Origin: Spisula solida | Taxonomy: Eukaryota > Mollusca > Bivalvia > Venerida > Mactridae | Direction of reading: 5' to 3' | Assembly: GCA_947247005.1 (NCBI GenBank) | Contig: OX365954.1 | Span: 7,332,001 to 7,396,000 of the forward strand | DNA: 64,000 nt | Part shown: positions 37,589-47,165 of the stretch, in pieces | How the letters are laid out: every line of letters begins with the position of its first letter | Position numbering within the stretch: position 1 is the first letter of the stretch | Made by a program: the position numbers and the translations under genes | Notes under the pieces: generated by a model | Told to the model about the DNA's origin: nothing | The model's database searches: none | What the model saw: only the letters and a program-made list of their open reading frames with translations

Positions 37589-37960
37589 ACATATTTTCCA
37601 CATGTGGAGGACATGGCTGTAGCCAATGTTTTAACTTCTCCACATCTGGAGGATATGACCATAGCCAATGTGACAACTTCTCCACATGTGGAGAATAGGA
37701 ATATTGCTAAGACCATAGCCAATGTGACAACTTCTCCACATGTGGAGAATATAAATAAAGCTAAGACCAAAGCCAATGTGACAACTTCTCCACATGTGGA
37801 GAATATAAATAAAGCTAAGACCAAAGCCAATGTGACAACTTCTCCACATGTGGAGAATATGAATAAAGCTAAGACCAAAGCCAATGAAACAACTTCTCCA
37901 CATGTGGATACTATGAATATAGCTAATAAGAAAACTACTCCACCTGTGGAGGTCATGATT
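37589..37960. repeat. 42/54 bp palindromic minisatellite
   Basis: About eight units each carry TTCTCCACATGTGGAGAA, an 18 bp perfect palindrome with the E-box-like CACATGTG core. Unit spacing is 42 bp at both ends and 54 bp in the middle, the longer type having 12 extra bases around AAAGCTAAGACC. Both lengths are multiples of three, so frames stay open: 128 codons on plus (37,604-37,990) and 124 and 90 codons in two minus frames. An open frame in several registers is expected of such a repeat, so I do not call a gene. It sits in the pseudogene intron between exons 3 and 4. Confidence 0.9.
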
Positions 37961-38429
37961 TCAATTACATGTATTATTATAATTATTTAATCCAAACACA
38001 ACCACACAAAATTTAAAACCTCTTGGATCCACACCCACAAAATAACATTGAGTTGCGTCAACGGCTCCTTTTTTCTGTAATATACTGACTACCTACACTC
38101 AACAGATTTAAAAACACACCAGTATAAAAAATAACTGAATTTTGTCAAAATTCATTTTAGGCTGAAATTAATAGTTGACAGTTTCTCTCCAGTTCATAAT
38201 CTTTAACTAAGGCAAAGCAAATGGAAATTTTATAATTCGGAATACCCCACCAGGAACACTTCTCTGATTTTGCACGTTTTGCAAGTGCAGCTCGATTGCG
38301 TCAACATAACGGATCGATATTGACTTTCAATTGTACACTGTAGGTTTACACATTAAAAAAACAACATAAAAATATTTTCTAATGGTCTTTTTCTGCTGCG
38401 ATTAGCTCGAAATATTTGTTCGGATGCTT

Positions 38430-38885
38430 TTGGGTATGCTACAAGCTAAAATGAGCCATGGTGTCGTAGCATGACGTTCCAGCTGCCACCACACATCGAG
38501 TGTGTGCTTAGAACATCGATTCTTGGCAAATGGCAAAGTCAAAAACCGACCACGATCAGACCAGCCGAAGGTTATGACCCCGAGTCAGGAGGCAACATTA
38601 CAAAGGCGTCACTCGAAATGGTTCAGCATGACTGCACACAGTGTCAGACGAATGCCGGGTGTCAGTGGATTAGTCCAAAGTACATCATTGCATTATTCCT
38701 TTCATAATTATCAAAAAAAAGGAAAATCTTTTAAGTACAATTTGGAACGATTTTCCTCCGTTTCGAGCTTTATTTGCGAATGTATTGTCTTCAACCGTCT
38801 TTGTGGCATTGGTTTGAGGTGTCGTAGACCCAACGCGAGAAATATCCTAACATATTGACGACAAATACCAAAATTGCTATTCTAA
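38430..38885 (+). pseudogene. Tc1-like transposase relic, N-terminal half
   Basis: The forward frames read GMLQAKMSHGVVA, then a shift, then NGKVKNRPRSDQPKVMTPSQ and LQRRHSKWFSMTAHSVRRMP, then after an intrusion of about 120 bp NRLCGIGLRCRRPNARNILT. Tc1-type transposases have exactly this order: a first helix-turn-helix after G(M)LQAGMS, the linker (D)RPRSGRPRVTTP, a second helix-turn-helix, then NRLRE.GL(R/H)CRRP...LT. The GRPR-like AT-hook linker is recognisable as SDQPKV. The DDE catalytic part is absent, and there are at least one frame change and one stop (after NILTY). Likely a truncated, dead DNA transposon inside the ABCA pseudogene intron. Confidence 0.75.
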
Positions 38886-39330
38886 ATTTGACTTGAAACC
38901 ATCTCAAGCTCACACACTGAGCACATCTAGATTCTGAATCCTGTTATACGGTTTGAGCCAGGCAGCCGCAGCCACATATCATTATAATTTAAGTTAAGTG
39001 CTGCTTGAAGAGTGAGACAACATCACACATAACATAAATTCTATTCTATTATGTAATGTATGTTATCATTGAGGAGGAGCGGTCCCGTTCATACATCAAT
39101 GCAGCAGGTTCATATACTCACTAGTGAAATTGCGACTTTCATTTTCATGGGTCCCTCTGGTAACCATATCATAATTTATTTCAAACTCGCGATAATTACA
39201 TTAACTTGACATAGCTTGTTGCGTATAGACTGAAGTTAATTCTCCCAAAGTTAAATAACCATAGATTTACGTTTTCATCCATAACATTTATATTTCTTAA
39301 GTGGTGCGTTTTTAAATCGTTTGAGTGTAT
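38886..39330. other. AT-rich intronic sequence
   Basis: No feature is recognised here apart from ordinary AT-rich sequence between the Tc1 relic and the next inverted-repeat element. Confidence 0.4.
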
Positions 39331-40038
39331 TAAGGATGGCAACGGATACCAAAATCGGTATCCGGATAGCCAGATCGCTATCCAAACGGATATCCGAATA
39401 TCCGTATCAAAACTGAACCAAGCATTGAGCACAGCATGAAATGTAGCCTAATTTCGCGACCAACATCGTCTTTGTGTACCAATATCAGACAGACTCACAT
39501 TTTATGTCACAGAACGAGTAGTCAGCTATTTTTCTGGTTTTATCGAATCCTATTAACTTGATAATAATTAACTGCTGATGAGAAAAGAATGTTTGTAACA
39601 TACGGCGTAAAGACAAATACCAGATTCGTAACCCCCTCAAACATGATTTATCACGTTTTGTGAATGCGCGCAATTAGATGAAATTAATCAAAACCGGGTT
39701 TTATTCAATTACTAATTGAGCAGAAAACTTTTTAAAATTAGGGACTGTTACTAACATAAACATATAAGCTGATAATAGTCAGGAGAAAACAAACTTTAAA
39801 ATATACCGCAGTGATTATAACGCATCAGCGAATCTAACGGAGTCCTGTGTATAGAAAACAAAAACAAACCCCCACAATATACAAAATGATACTGATACCA
39901 AATTGATTCTATTGTTAAAGGTGTTAAACGATGTTGTCTCTCATTAAGGTATTGCGGTACGATTGTTTACAAATGATATAACGGATATTCGAATACCAAT
40001 TTGCTAACCGGTTATTCGGATATTCGTTGCCAACCTTA
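39331..40038. mobile_element. 708 bp inverted-repeat element with GGATATCCG-rich ends
   Basis: Left end TAAGGATGGCAACGGATACC, right end (reversed) TAAGGTTGGCAACGAATATC. Both subterminal regions are dense in CGGATATCCG-like palindromes (39,350-39,415 and 39,985-40,025). No clear target duplication and no transposase; short minus-strand frames inside (39,196-39,432; 39,485-39,673) look accidental. Confidence 0.6.
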
Positions 40039-40101
40039 CTACCTATATATATATATGTATTGATCAAACAACTTAAGTTTAAGAAAAAGAAGGATACTTA
40101 C

Positions 40102-40234
40102 CAGTCAAACAGAACATTATGTTGAGGACATGTGCCCAGATTATGCCTGATCTGATTCATTTCTGTGCATAATGTTTTAACCATGAATAAAGCCTGTACC
40201 ATCAGTAGGCGGAAATAAACCAGTTAGTATTGAC
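40102..40234 (-). pseudogene. ABCA pseudogene exon 3 of 6: Q-loop exon with stop and frameshift
   Basis: Bordered by TTTATTTCAG and GTAAGT. It begins with SILTGLFPPTDGTGFIHG, then hits TAA (40,177-40,179, where the family normally has an aromatic residue), then carries one extra C near 40,167. In the shifted frame it continues MNQIRHNLGTCPQHNVLFD, containing the Q-loop motif CPQHNVLFD. The codon split TG at its end joins the G of the next exon. Confidence 0.92.
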
Positions 40235-40334
40235 CTGAAATAAACAAGGCAATAATTATTGCATGTGATACAAAAGTTACTAGTTTCCATTGTAACTCAA
40301 TCTTTCGTCAGAATAAAACATTTTTTGAACCTAC

Positions 40335-40460
40335 TTATTTGCCCAGTGGACACACATCAAGTTTCATAAACCTAGCTCTAAAACATTTGTGTATACCAGG
40401 ATGGACTAACGATTTGACGCACAGACAGAGGACTATTCTAAAGTCCCCTCTGGTAGAAAA
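40335..40460. repeat. Dispersed repeat fragment (AAGTTTCATAAACCTAGCT family)
   Basis: TCAAGTTTCATAAACCTAGC and AAAGTCCCCTCTGG match the element at 47,942-48,362 (CCAAGTTTCATAAACCTAGC, AGTCCCCTCCGG), so this is a diverged copy. The minus-strand frame across it is incidental. Confidence 0.6.
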
Positions 40461-40978
40461 AAACTTCAAAATGAGAAATTTTGGGGATTGATTCATTTTG
40501 CTGAATTTTTGAATCTGAGAAGTTCGAACATAGTAAAAGGATGTTCTTTTGGAAGATAATAGAGAGGTTGTGAAAGGCAACGTGTAACGTGTACGTCTAT
40601 GTGAATACTATTTTGGGGTACATTGTCATCCAGGTATGTGTAGTTTCTATAAGTAATGGACACATGACACACGAAAATATAATGTGAACTATGTCACATA
40701 GGTACGCGCATGCACAGGAAAAAGATTATATCGCCCATGGTCTCTTATATAAACACTCGTTATTGATTTACAAAGAAATCACGTTACAACTGTCACGCAC
40801 ACGTCATGTTTCACAAGCCAATTGCAACATGTACTTATACATGTATGGGTAGCTACTGGTACAAGTAGTCATACACGTTCGTATCACAACCTCTCTAATA
40901 AATGGTGAACTACTTCAAAATAACAAATTTTGACCATGCAAAAGTGATTTTTTTTTCAATATCAAACAGAGAACATAC

Positions 40979-41156
40979 ATGGTTGTAGTATTTCCAGCAC
41001 CATTGTGTCCTAGGAATGATGTTATCTGATCCTCAAAGAAGTTGATACTCAGACCATCTACAGCCATCTTATTGCTCGACGAATATTTCTTCTTCAAATT
41101 TCTGATAGCCACACCCACTGTCTTGTCCTTCGGTTCATCTTCAATAGTGCTTAGGT
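40979..41156 (-). pseudogene. ABCA pseudogene exon 2 of 6: Walker A exon, Lys to Asn
   Basis: The acceptor is TTGTCATTCAG and the donor AT followed by GTATGT. The 178 bp exon is fully open and reads through [12 protein letters not shown] and [18 protein letters not shown] to [11 protein letters not shown]. The family consensus is GHNGAGKTTT; the codon at 40,990-40,992 is AAT, so the ATP-phosphate-binding lysine is Asn, a change known in P-loop ATPases to abolish or severely reduce hydrolysis. Homology to NBD1 rather than NBD2 follows from GHNGAGK (NBD2 usually has GVNGAGK) and the downstream order. Confidence 0.92.
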
Positions 41157-41194
41157 CTGAATGACAAATAGAACAGCAAAATCTCAATAACATG

Positions 41195-41470
41195 CCCTAT
41201 GGCAGCCAAATAGTCATTCATGTCAAGTCATGGTGACATTGACCTTAAAATGAATAGGGGTCATCGACTGATCATGATCAATCTTCTTTATAAAGTGTGC
41301 AGTGCCTTGGCCCAACTTTTCTCGAGTTAATGATTGGAAACTGTTTGGACTAGTCATTTAAGTTAAAGGTCACAGCCACCTTGACCTTTGACCTAGTATC
41401 CTCAAAATTGATAGGTTGATTGACGGACTTGTGCCCAGCAATACACCCCTTAATAAAGACAGGGGACATA
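41195..41470. repeat. Dispersed 155 bp-family repeat, copy in pseudogene intron 1
   Basis: Contains GCCCTATGGCAGCCAAATAG, GGGGTCATCGACTG and AAAGGTCACAGCCACCTTGA. The DR1-like TGACCTTTGACCT at 41,382-41,394 is exact, while the preceding inverted pair is damaged (CCACCT). It supplies the empty TTAA site for the element at 35,191. Confidence 0.8.
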
Positions 41471-41512
41471 ATAAGACCACACTGGGGAACCTTAAAGCAG
41501 TCATATGGAAAC

Positions 41513-41583
41513 TATCAAGCTAACTTGTCCTGAAACCTTTATTTACCTATCAAGCTAACTTGTCCTGAAACCTTTATTTACCA
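41513..41583. repeat. 36 bp direct duplication
   Basis: CTATCAAGCTAACTTGTCCT...TTTATTTAC occurs twice in immediate succession, an exact recent tandem duplication. Confidence 0.9.
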
Positions 41584-42095
41584 AGAGTCATGCAAGAAAG
41601 GTATTATAGTTTTGGGTTTCCAAGGCAGACGTCACTCTGACCAGTATACCACTGCATGGTCCTGGTACATGTAACTGGTTTAGTAGATATGTAACATAGT
41701 ATAGGAATCAGTATTTGGCTTATATGTTCAATCTGATATTTTATTTATATGATACATAATATACTTCATAAGTCATTAAGTTAGTAACATGAATTTAGCT
41801 ACGATTTTCTAAAGCATACATTTTGGCCTACAAAGAACACAACAAAGAAATTCCAATACAGCCAATATTTCGGCATACTAAATGTGTAAAATTCAAACAC
41901 CCGTGGAAATATCCACTTATACAGCAGTATTAAAGTATGAGGTTTCAGGAAACCACGGTGTGCTCGAACTACTGATAAAACACAGCTATGGCTGAATAAC
42001 TTCAAAATGCAAAGAAGCCTTCCGAGGAAGAAAATAGTGCAGCGGGTAATGTCTTGATGTATTGTCAAATGCGGAATATTGGCTATGTTAGAATC

Positions 42096-42263
42096 GAAAT
42101 CATGAATATGTACCTGTGTTTTATCTTAAATAAAGCATAGTCACTTGTTCGGATGCATACATTAAATCACTTGTGCTACGCACTCATGATTTAATTTCTA
42201 TGCGTCCAAACTCATGACTGTGCTTTATTCTACAATAAAACACAGGTACATATTCATTATTTC
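42096..42263. mobile_element. Hairpin (foldback) element, locus 2
   Basis: Arms of about 80 bp pair from GAAATCATGAATATGTACCT to AGGTACATATTCATTATTTC around GTGCTACGCAC. The head GTTAGAATCGAAAT and the inner apex are shared with 34,745-34,899; the outer stem is not. Confidence 0.82.
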
Positions 42264-42398
42264 TTAGTGTTATTAAGAGATCATGAATTTTGGCAAAATG
42301 TAATGAAGGCTCTTATAGAGGGAAATCTAAACTAAACTGAACACCTTGACCATTTAGTTCAATGTGTGGAGACTAAAGTCTATCTTCTCCCTGGTTAC

Positions 42399-42464
42399 GA
42401 CTGCTTCCATACCAATATGTTTTGGTAAATGGGAAATAGAACGGCTTAGGTATTCCATATTGAC
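42399..42464 (-). pseudogene. ABCA pseudogene exon 1 of 6: segment before NBD1
   Basis: A CAG acceptor precedes codons reading GQYGIPKPFYFPFTKTYW, then YGSS. This matches the conserved loop between the last transmembrane helix of the first membrane domain and NBD1 in ABCA proteins (usual form FPG(Q/E)YG(I/V)P(R/K)PWYF...YW). The exon carries no lesion. The donor is placed at C followed by GTAACC because that gives the phase needed by the next exon; it is a weaker donor than the others. Confidence 0.85.
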
Positions 42465-43169
42465 CTGTCAATGAAAACATACAGTATCAGTTTTTACTAG
42501 CAAACCCATTCACATATCACTAAGACAGTATGAAATCAAACAAGAAAACATAAGTCATTCAACAGTACTGACTTACCAATTTGATGCAACTGCAGGTAGC
42601 AATGTTTTTCATAATGTCAGGAAACCTGAAATATGAAGAAGAAACCAGTAACACGCTAGCATTGTTAAAGTTGTATGAGTACATAAAATATGTGCTAGTT
42701 GGACAGAGCAAATTATACATAATGGTAAATGGAAACACTCACAATCATAATTATGTATGTTTGATTTGCATATAATTTGCTCTCATTTTATAGTTTGTTT
42801 GTACTTATAGATATTAAATTTGTAACAACTTGGAACAGTCGTTTTCAAGCCTGTGTGCCATAAACTGTGCAACTGTAAAACAGCTGACATGTTTCAGAAA
42901 GATATTGATTTCATGTAATGAACGACACAGACTGATTCAGTGAAAAATGTATCCTATCAGTAGTTTATATAATTATAACTGTATTTGTTTAATGCAGAAA
43001 TAAACGCATTTCATTGCATATACAGTACCACCAAAGGTAAGTATACACTTTTGAAATTGAACTTGGTTAACTAACACTCATGCATATTTGAAATCTGCAT
43101 CTCAAGGAGCTTCTTATGATCCTATTTTCATAAAAATTGGAAGTGGTCATGTTGAACAAACTGAAGTTT
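42465..43169. other. AT-rich sequence upstream of the ABCA exons
   Basis: Earlier ABCA exons would be expected on the minus strand here or further right, but none is recognisable. A 49 bp stretch bounded by consensus splice sites (42,577-42,625) does not encode known ABCA sequence. Confidence 0.4.
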
Positions 43170-43790
43170 AACAAGGCTGCGTTGAATAGATGCTTATGCC
43201 CCCATGGAAGCCTTGTCCATAACAAAACTAAGTCAATCAGGGGCCATAGTTCTGTTAAAATGTTGGATAGTGCTACATGGCTTTGATAATGTAAGGGGCT
43301 TATGATGGTAAAAATTATGCCAAGTTTGAATGCAACGCCTTGATGGACATAATGTAAGACGAAACGATCAATTTGGGTTAACCAAGAATTGGACGCTTAA
43401 TAAGTCTAAGTCCAAAATGAGGAGAAGGTGAAGGCCAAAATGGGGTCAGGTGATACAGGCGTGTGAAGAGTGTTCCGATACAACATTCATGAAAGTATGG
43501 AAGCTTTGTAGCAACTCATTATAATGCTAGAAGAAACAGTCAATTTGGGTTAACCAGGACAGACATTCTCACTGACTTGACTTTGTGGGGTTTTTTGTGT
43601 TCATCCTTTTGTTTGTAAAACCCCATAAGCAACATTTTGCACCTGATTAGCAACGGAATGAATACCGGTAGAATCTAAACATAGCCTATTGTTCCACACC
43701 CTACAACTACAAGTGCGTACGGACAAACAGACGGACGGAAGAACCGACAGGTGAATCACTATATACTCGATACAAGGGGATAAAAAGCTT
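43170..43790. repeat. Dispersed repeat (GAAGCCTTGTCCATA family), copy 2
   Basis: Homologous to 33,838-34,115 at both ends (GGAAGCCTTGTCCATAACAA; tail GGACAAACAGACGGACGGAA...GGGGATAAAAAG). The middle holds two related blocks around GTCAATTTGGGTTAACCA (43,367 and 43,540) that recur at 50,030. Confidence 0.72.
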
Positions 43791-44029
43791 GTTTTTCCAT
43801 AAGCTGGGAGTAGTTTTCAGACAGTTTCAAATTAATAATTTTGTACTTACGATGTTCTCTATCCAAGCTAGCGATGGGTTTATCAGATGGTCACATGACA
43901 TGTGCTCCTTAAATCTATTGGTATGGTCCTGTTGAGTACTCCTACTGATGAGTAGAAATTGATATCTGTGTGATTATCAGCATGATGTAAGTACTAAATA
44001 TATCAATGTTTTATTTGTCAAGTGTTCTC

Positions 44030-45690
44030 AAGAGAATATGAGAGCAAGTGTTCATAGGTTAGGTAAATGTATTGTTTGTTATCAAATATTATCTAGGAAA
44101 GACAAGATAACTTCCATTAGGAAGCAATGACCACGGTCACGTTTTAGTAGAAAACTCCCCAATTCATCAAATTACGGAGGAGTATTGGTTGTTATCAAAT
44201 GTTATCTAGGATAGGAAGTTATCAAATGTTATCTAGGATAGGAAGTTATCAAATGTTATCTAGGATAGAAAGTTTGTCAAATCAAAGATTAAAATTATTG
44301 GCGGGTGACAGGTGAAATCTAGAGAGAGAATAACAAAGCAAATTCCAACCAAATCATCAAAATGAAAAGTGGATTATATTGATTGTTATCAAATTTTATC
44401 TTTGAAGGACAGAAGAAAACTAGCATCAAGTTATCAAATAATCGATTAATGTGATAAATCGTTGAATTGGAAATCCATTGAAGGAATTTATTGGTGGGTG
44501 ACAAGTGATATCTAGAGAATACAGATGTAAACTTCTAACAATTTCAATAAAGGATGAGTGTATTGCTAGTTGTTACATTTTATCAGAAGAAAACTAGCGC
44601 AAATTTATCAATAAAAGAAGGACTGCATCAAATGACCAAATGTGAAATGTATTGGTCGCTGTCAAATGTTATCTAGAGAAGATAGAAGGAAACTACCATC
44701 AGTTTATGAAATACATAAGGAATGTATCAGCTGTTGTCAAGTGTTATCTGGGGAGGACAATTTTTCAAATGAAAGATTAATCATTGTCATATGTTATCCA
44801 GAGAATACAGATGAAATCTCCTATTAGTTAAATGATCCTATGAATACGGGAATACCTTATTGGCTGTTGGTTTATACCAACTTGTTTAGGTCAATTTCGA
44901 AACAAGTTCTTACAACATATATCTATCATGATGGTATACATTGACAGTACTAGGGTACGGGAGATAGAAATCTTTTCACTTTTATGTGGAGCGTATAGCA
45001 AGGGAAGTACTGATACCATTTAAATTAATGTCTCGGTGCCTGATTTATTCACCTTTGGTACAATCCGGCCATGGATCAAAGTCGCAACCTCCAATAACGA
45101 AAGTGCACGAAAGCGCACGCAGAAAATGCTCTTAGCTGCTATCAATTGTTTGTCATGAGACAAAAACAGAAGAGGGCTACCATCAGTTTATCAGACAAAA
45201 AACAGGATTTATCCACTACCATGAAATATTATTTAGAAGACAAGAAAGCGCTGCCATCATTTTAGTAAATGACAGGAGAAATGTGTTGGCCACTGTTAAC
45301 TTAAGTCATGTAACGATAGAAGAAAGCTACCTCGGTTTATTAAATGAAAAACATAATATCCCTTAGCATTAAATGTTATCTAGAGAAGACAAGAAAGCGC
45401 TGCCATCATTTTAGTAAATGACAGGAGGAATGTGTTGGCCACTGTTAACTTAGGTCATGTAACGATAGTAGAAAGTTACCTTGGTTTATTACTAGTAAAT
45501 GAAAAGCAGAATTTATCCATTACTATGAAATGTTTTTTAGAGCAGACAAGAAAGCGCTGACATCATTTGTGTAAATGACAGGAGAAATGTGTTGATAACT
45601 GTTAACATTGGTCATGTAACGACAGAAAGCTACCTCGGTTTATCTATCAAAAGGCTGAATGAATTTGTTTTTATTAAATGGTATATAGAT
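44030..45690. repeat. Degenerate satellite (TGTTATCTAGAGAAGACA family)
   Basis: Repeated blocks of AAATGTTATCTAGAGAAGAC, then AAGAAAGCTACCATCAGTTT, then AATGTGTTGGCCACTGTTAA recur at irregular spacing of roughly 90-190 bp. A 27 bp sub-repeat (ATCAAATGTTATCTAGGATAGGAAG) is tandem at 44,195-44,275, and a longer unit is nearly identical at 45,235-45,345 and 45,385-45,480. No coding potential is seen; short frames cross unit borders. Confidence 0.8.
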
Positions 45691-46299
45691 AGGACTTGAT
45701 CAAATAGCCATTTGGACTAAAGCCCTTTCATTTTATTACAGACGCAAACACCCCTGTTCGTTCTTTTCAAAATAACAATAAAAAAGGATAAAAATATATT
45801 TATAAAAAATAAAAGTTTCAAGTAAAAATATGATACATTATTACACCATTTTAAGTGTAAAATGAGGCTGGAGAACCTATAATGACCCTGCCTTAATGTA
45901 TACTGGATATTGATCATGTGACCTAAAACTCAACATTGTAGTAAACCTAAATATTTAAAACACAAAACCCGAAATAATTGAAACAAATGAAACACAAAAT
46001 GTAATTGAAATGTAATGAATCATAAATTGTTGACACTTTACTAATAAATATGTGGATCAAACAGCTTTATAATATGGCTGAGGGCAATACATTATGTATT
46101 GAACGTGAGCTTATTTAAGTTGAATTATTAAAGTATTTAGTTATGATACGTAATCGTACCTTTGACACACAAGTGTTGAAAATTTAAAAAAAAAATTTAC
46201 AGAATCAAAACTAAAAAATAGTACTAAATTTCAAAACAATCAACATACGGAATCAAACCATACATTTAGTATAAAAAATCATATGATGTTTAACTATTA
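45691..46299. other. AT-rich interval without recognisable features
   Basis: A-rich tracts (45,775-45,830; 46,185-46,200) and no gene or repeat that I can name. Confidence 0.4.
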
Positions 46300-46450
46300 A
46301 TCCGTTCCAAACACAAGCACATCCCATAAGCCCACCGAACACACACCCACAAGCACACATGCCACAAGCACACACGCCCGCAAACACACCCCTCAACCCC
46401 ACCAAATGCACACATCCCACAAACACGCACACACACCATTGAACACACAT
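46300..46450. repeat. CA-rich microsatellite-like tract
   Basis: Imperfect (CACA)n with CCCACAAG/GCACACA motifs. Two overlapping minus-strand frames of 113 and 85 codons (rich in Cys, Val and Gly) are produced by this tract and are not credible genes. Confidence 0.85.
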
Positions 46451-46484
46451 AACACATCGTTGTCCAAGAGAACATAGTGCATGT

Positions 46485-47165
46485 ACGTAGCTGTGACTCA
46501 GCCCGTAATTTAGAAAATGTGTTACTGTAGATGACCTGATCAGCCACGACACCCGGGACCCTACATCATAGTCCAAGGAGAACATGATACACACAAGAAC
46601 TAGTGCAATTCGTAGATGAAGTGACTCATCCTCTTAACATCGAGAATGTGTTACTGAAGATGACCAGCCACAACATCCGGCATCACACATCATAATCCAA
46701 GGGAACATGCTACTCACAAGAACCTAGTGCTTTTATATGCAGCTGATATGACTCATCCCGTAACCTAGAAAATGTATTACTGTAGATAACTGACCACATA
46801 CATTCTTCAAAACTACCATTCAATCTCTCAATTGTGACTCATCCCGTAAAATTGAGAATGTCTTACTGTAGATGAACGGCCACAATACACTTTCTCAAAA
46901 CTACCACTCAATCTCACAATTGTGACTCATCCCGTAAAATTGAGAATGTCTTACTGTAGATGAACAGCCACAATACACTTTCTTGAAACTACCATTCAAT
47001 CTCACAATTGTGACTCATCCCGTAAAATAGAAAATGTCTTACTGTAGATGACCGGCCACAACACACCTCAAAATAAAAAAATCACCCTTCGTTCCCACAA
47101 TTTTGACTCGCCCCGCCCCGTAACATAGAAAATGTGTAACTACTCTGTAAATGATCAACCACACT
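46485..47165. repeat. Satellite with an AP-1 heptamer per unit
   Basis: Seven units share GTGACTCATCCCGTAA, then GAAAATGTSTTACTGTAGATG, then GGCCACAA. TGACTCA lies at 46,494, 46,622, 46,749, 46,835, 46,923 and 47,011; the last unit has TGACTCG (47,104). Spacing is about 128 bp for the first units and about 88 bp later, the long form having extra sequence (ATCATAGTCCAAGGAGAACA...). Confidence 0.9.

Larger units (their letters stand above)
34153..42464 (-). pseudogene. ABCA-subfamily ABC transporter pseudogene, NBD1 region
   Basis: Six consecutive exons on the minus strand (42,399-42,464; 40,979-41,156; 40,102-40,234; 37,347-37,493; 34,964-35,103; about 34,153-34,394) encode, in order, the segment before NBD1 and the whole first nucleotide-binding domain of an ABCA-type lipid-transporter family member: Walker A, Q-loop, signature, Walker B and H-loop. 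Exon phases join correctly (for example TG plus G makes Trp before LTVE). Lesions: Walker A Lys to Asn; TAA plus a 1 bp insertion in the Q-loop exon; a 7 bp insertion plus TAA in the signature exon; a 2 bp insertion after Walker B; TGA after the H-loop. Introns range from about 0.57 to 2.6 kb and are full of mobile elements. No exons for the second half of a full transporter are seen in the lower coordinates. Retained introns show it is not a processed copy; duplicated or unitary cannot be told here. Confidence 0.9.

Noticed and set aside
41799..42068. 89-codon minus-strand frame, considered as an upstream ABCA exon
   Set aside because: The resemblance to the pre-NBD loop (FP...YTFSMPKYW) is weak, and the true exon with GQYGIPKPFYF was found at 42,399-42,464; this frame lies inside the intron.
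42577..42625. 49 bp stretch between TATTTCAG and GTAAGT, considered as an ABCA exon
   Set aside because: The splice signals are good, but no reading frame gives recognisable ABCA sequence in the required phase.
46253..46594. 113- and 85-codon minus-strand frames rich in Cys and Val
   Set aside because: They overlap in two registers across a CA-rich tract and extend into the satellite, so they are compositional artefacts.
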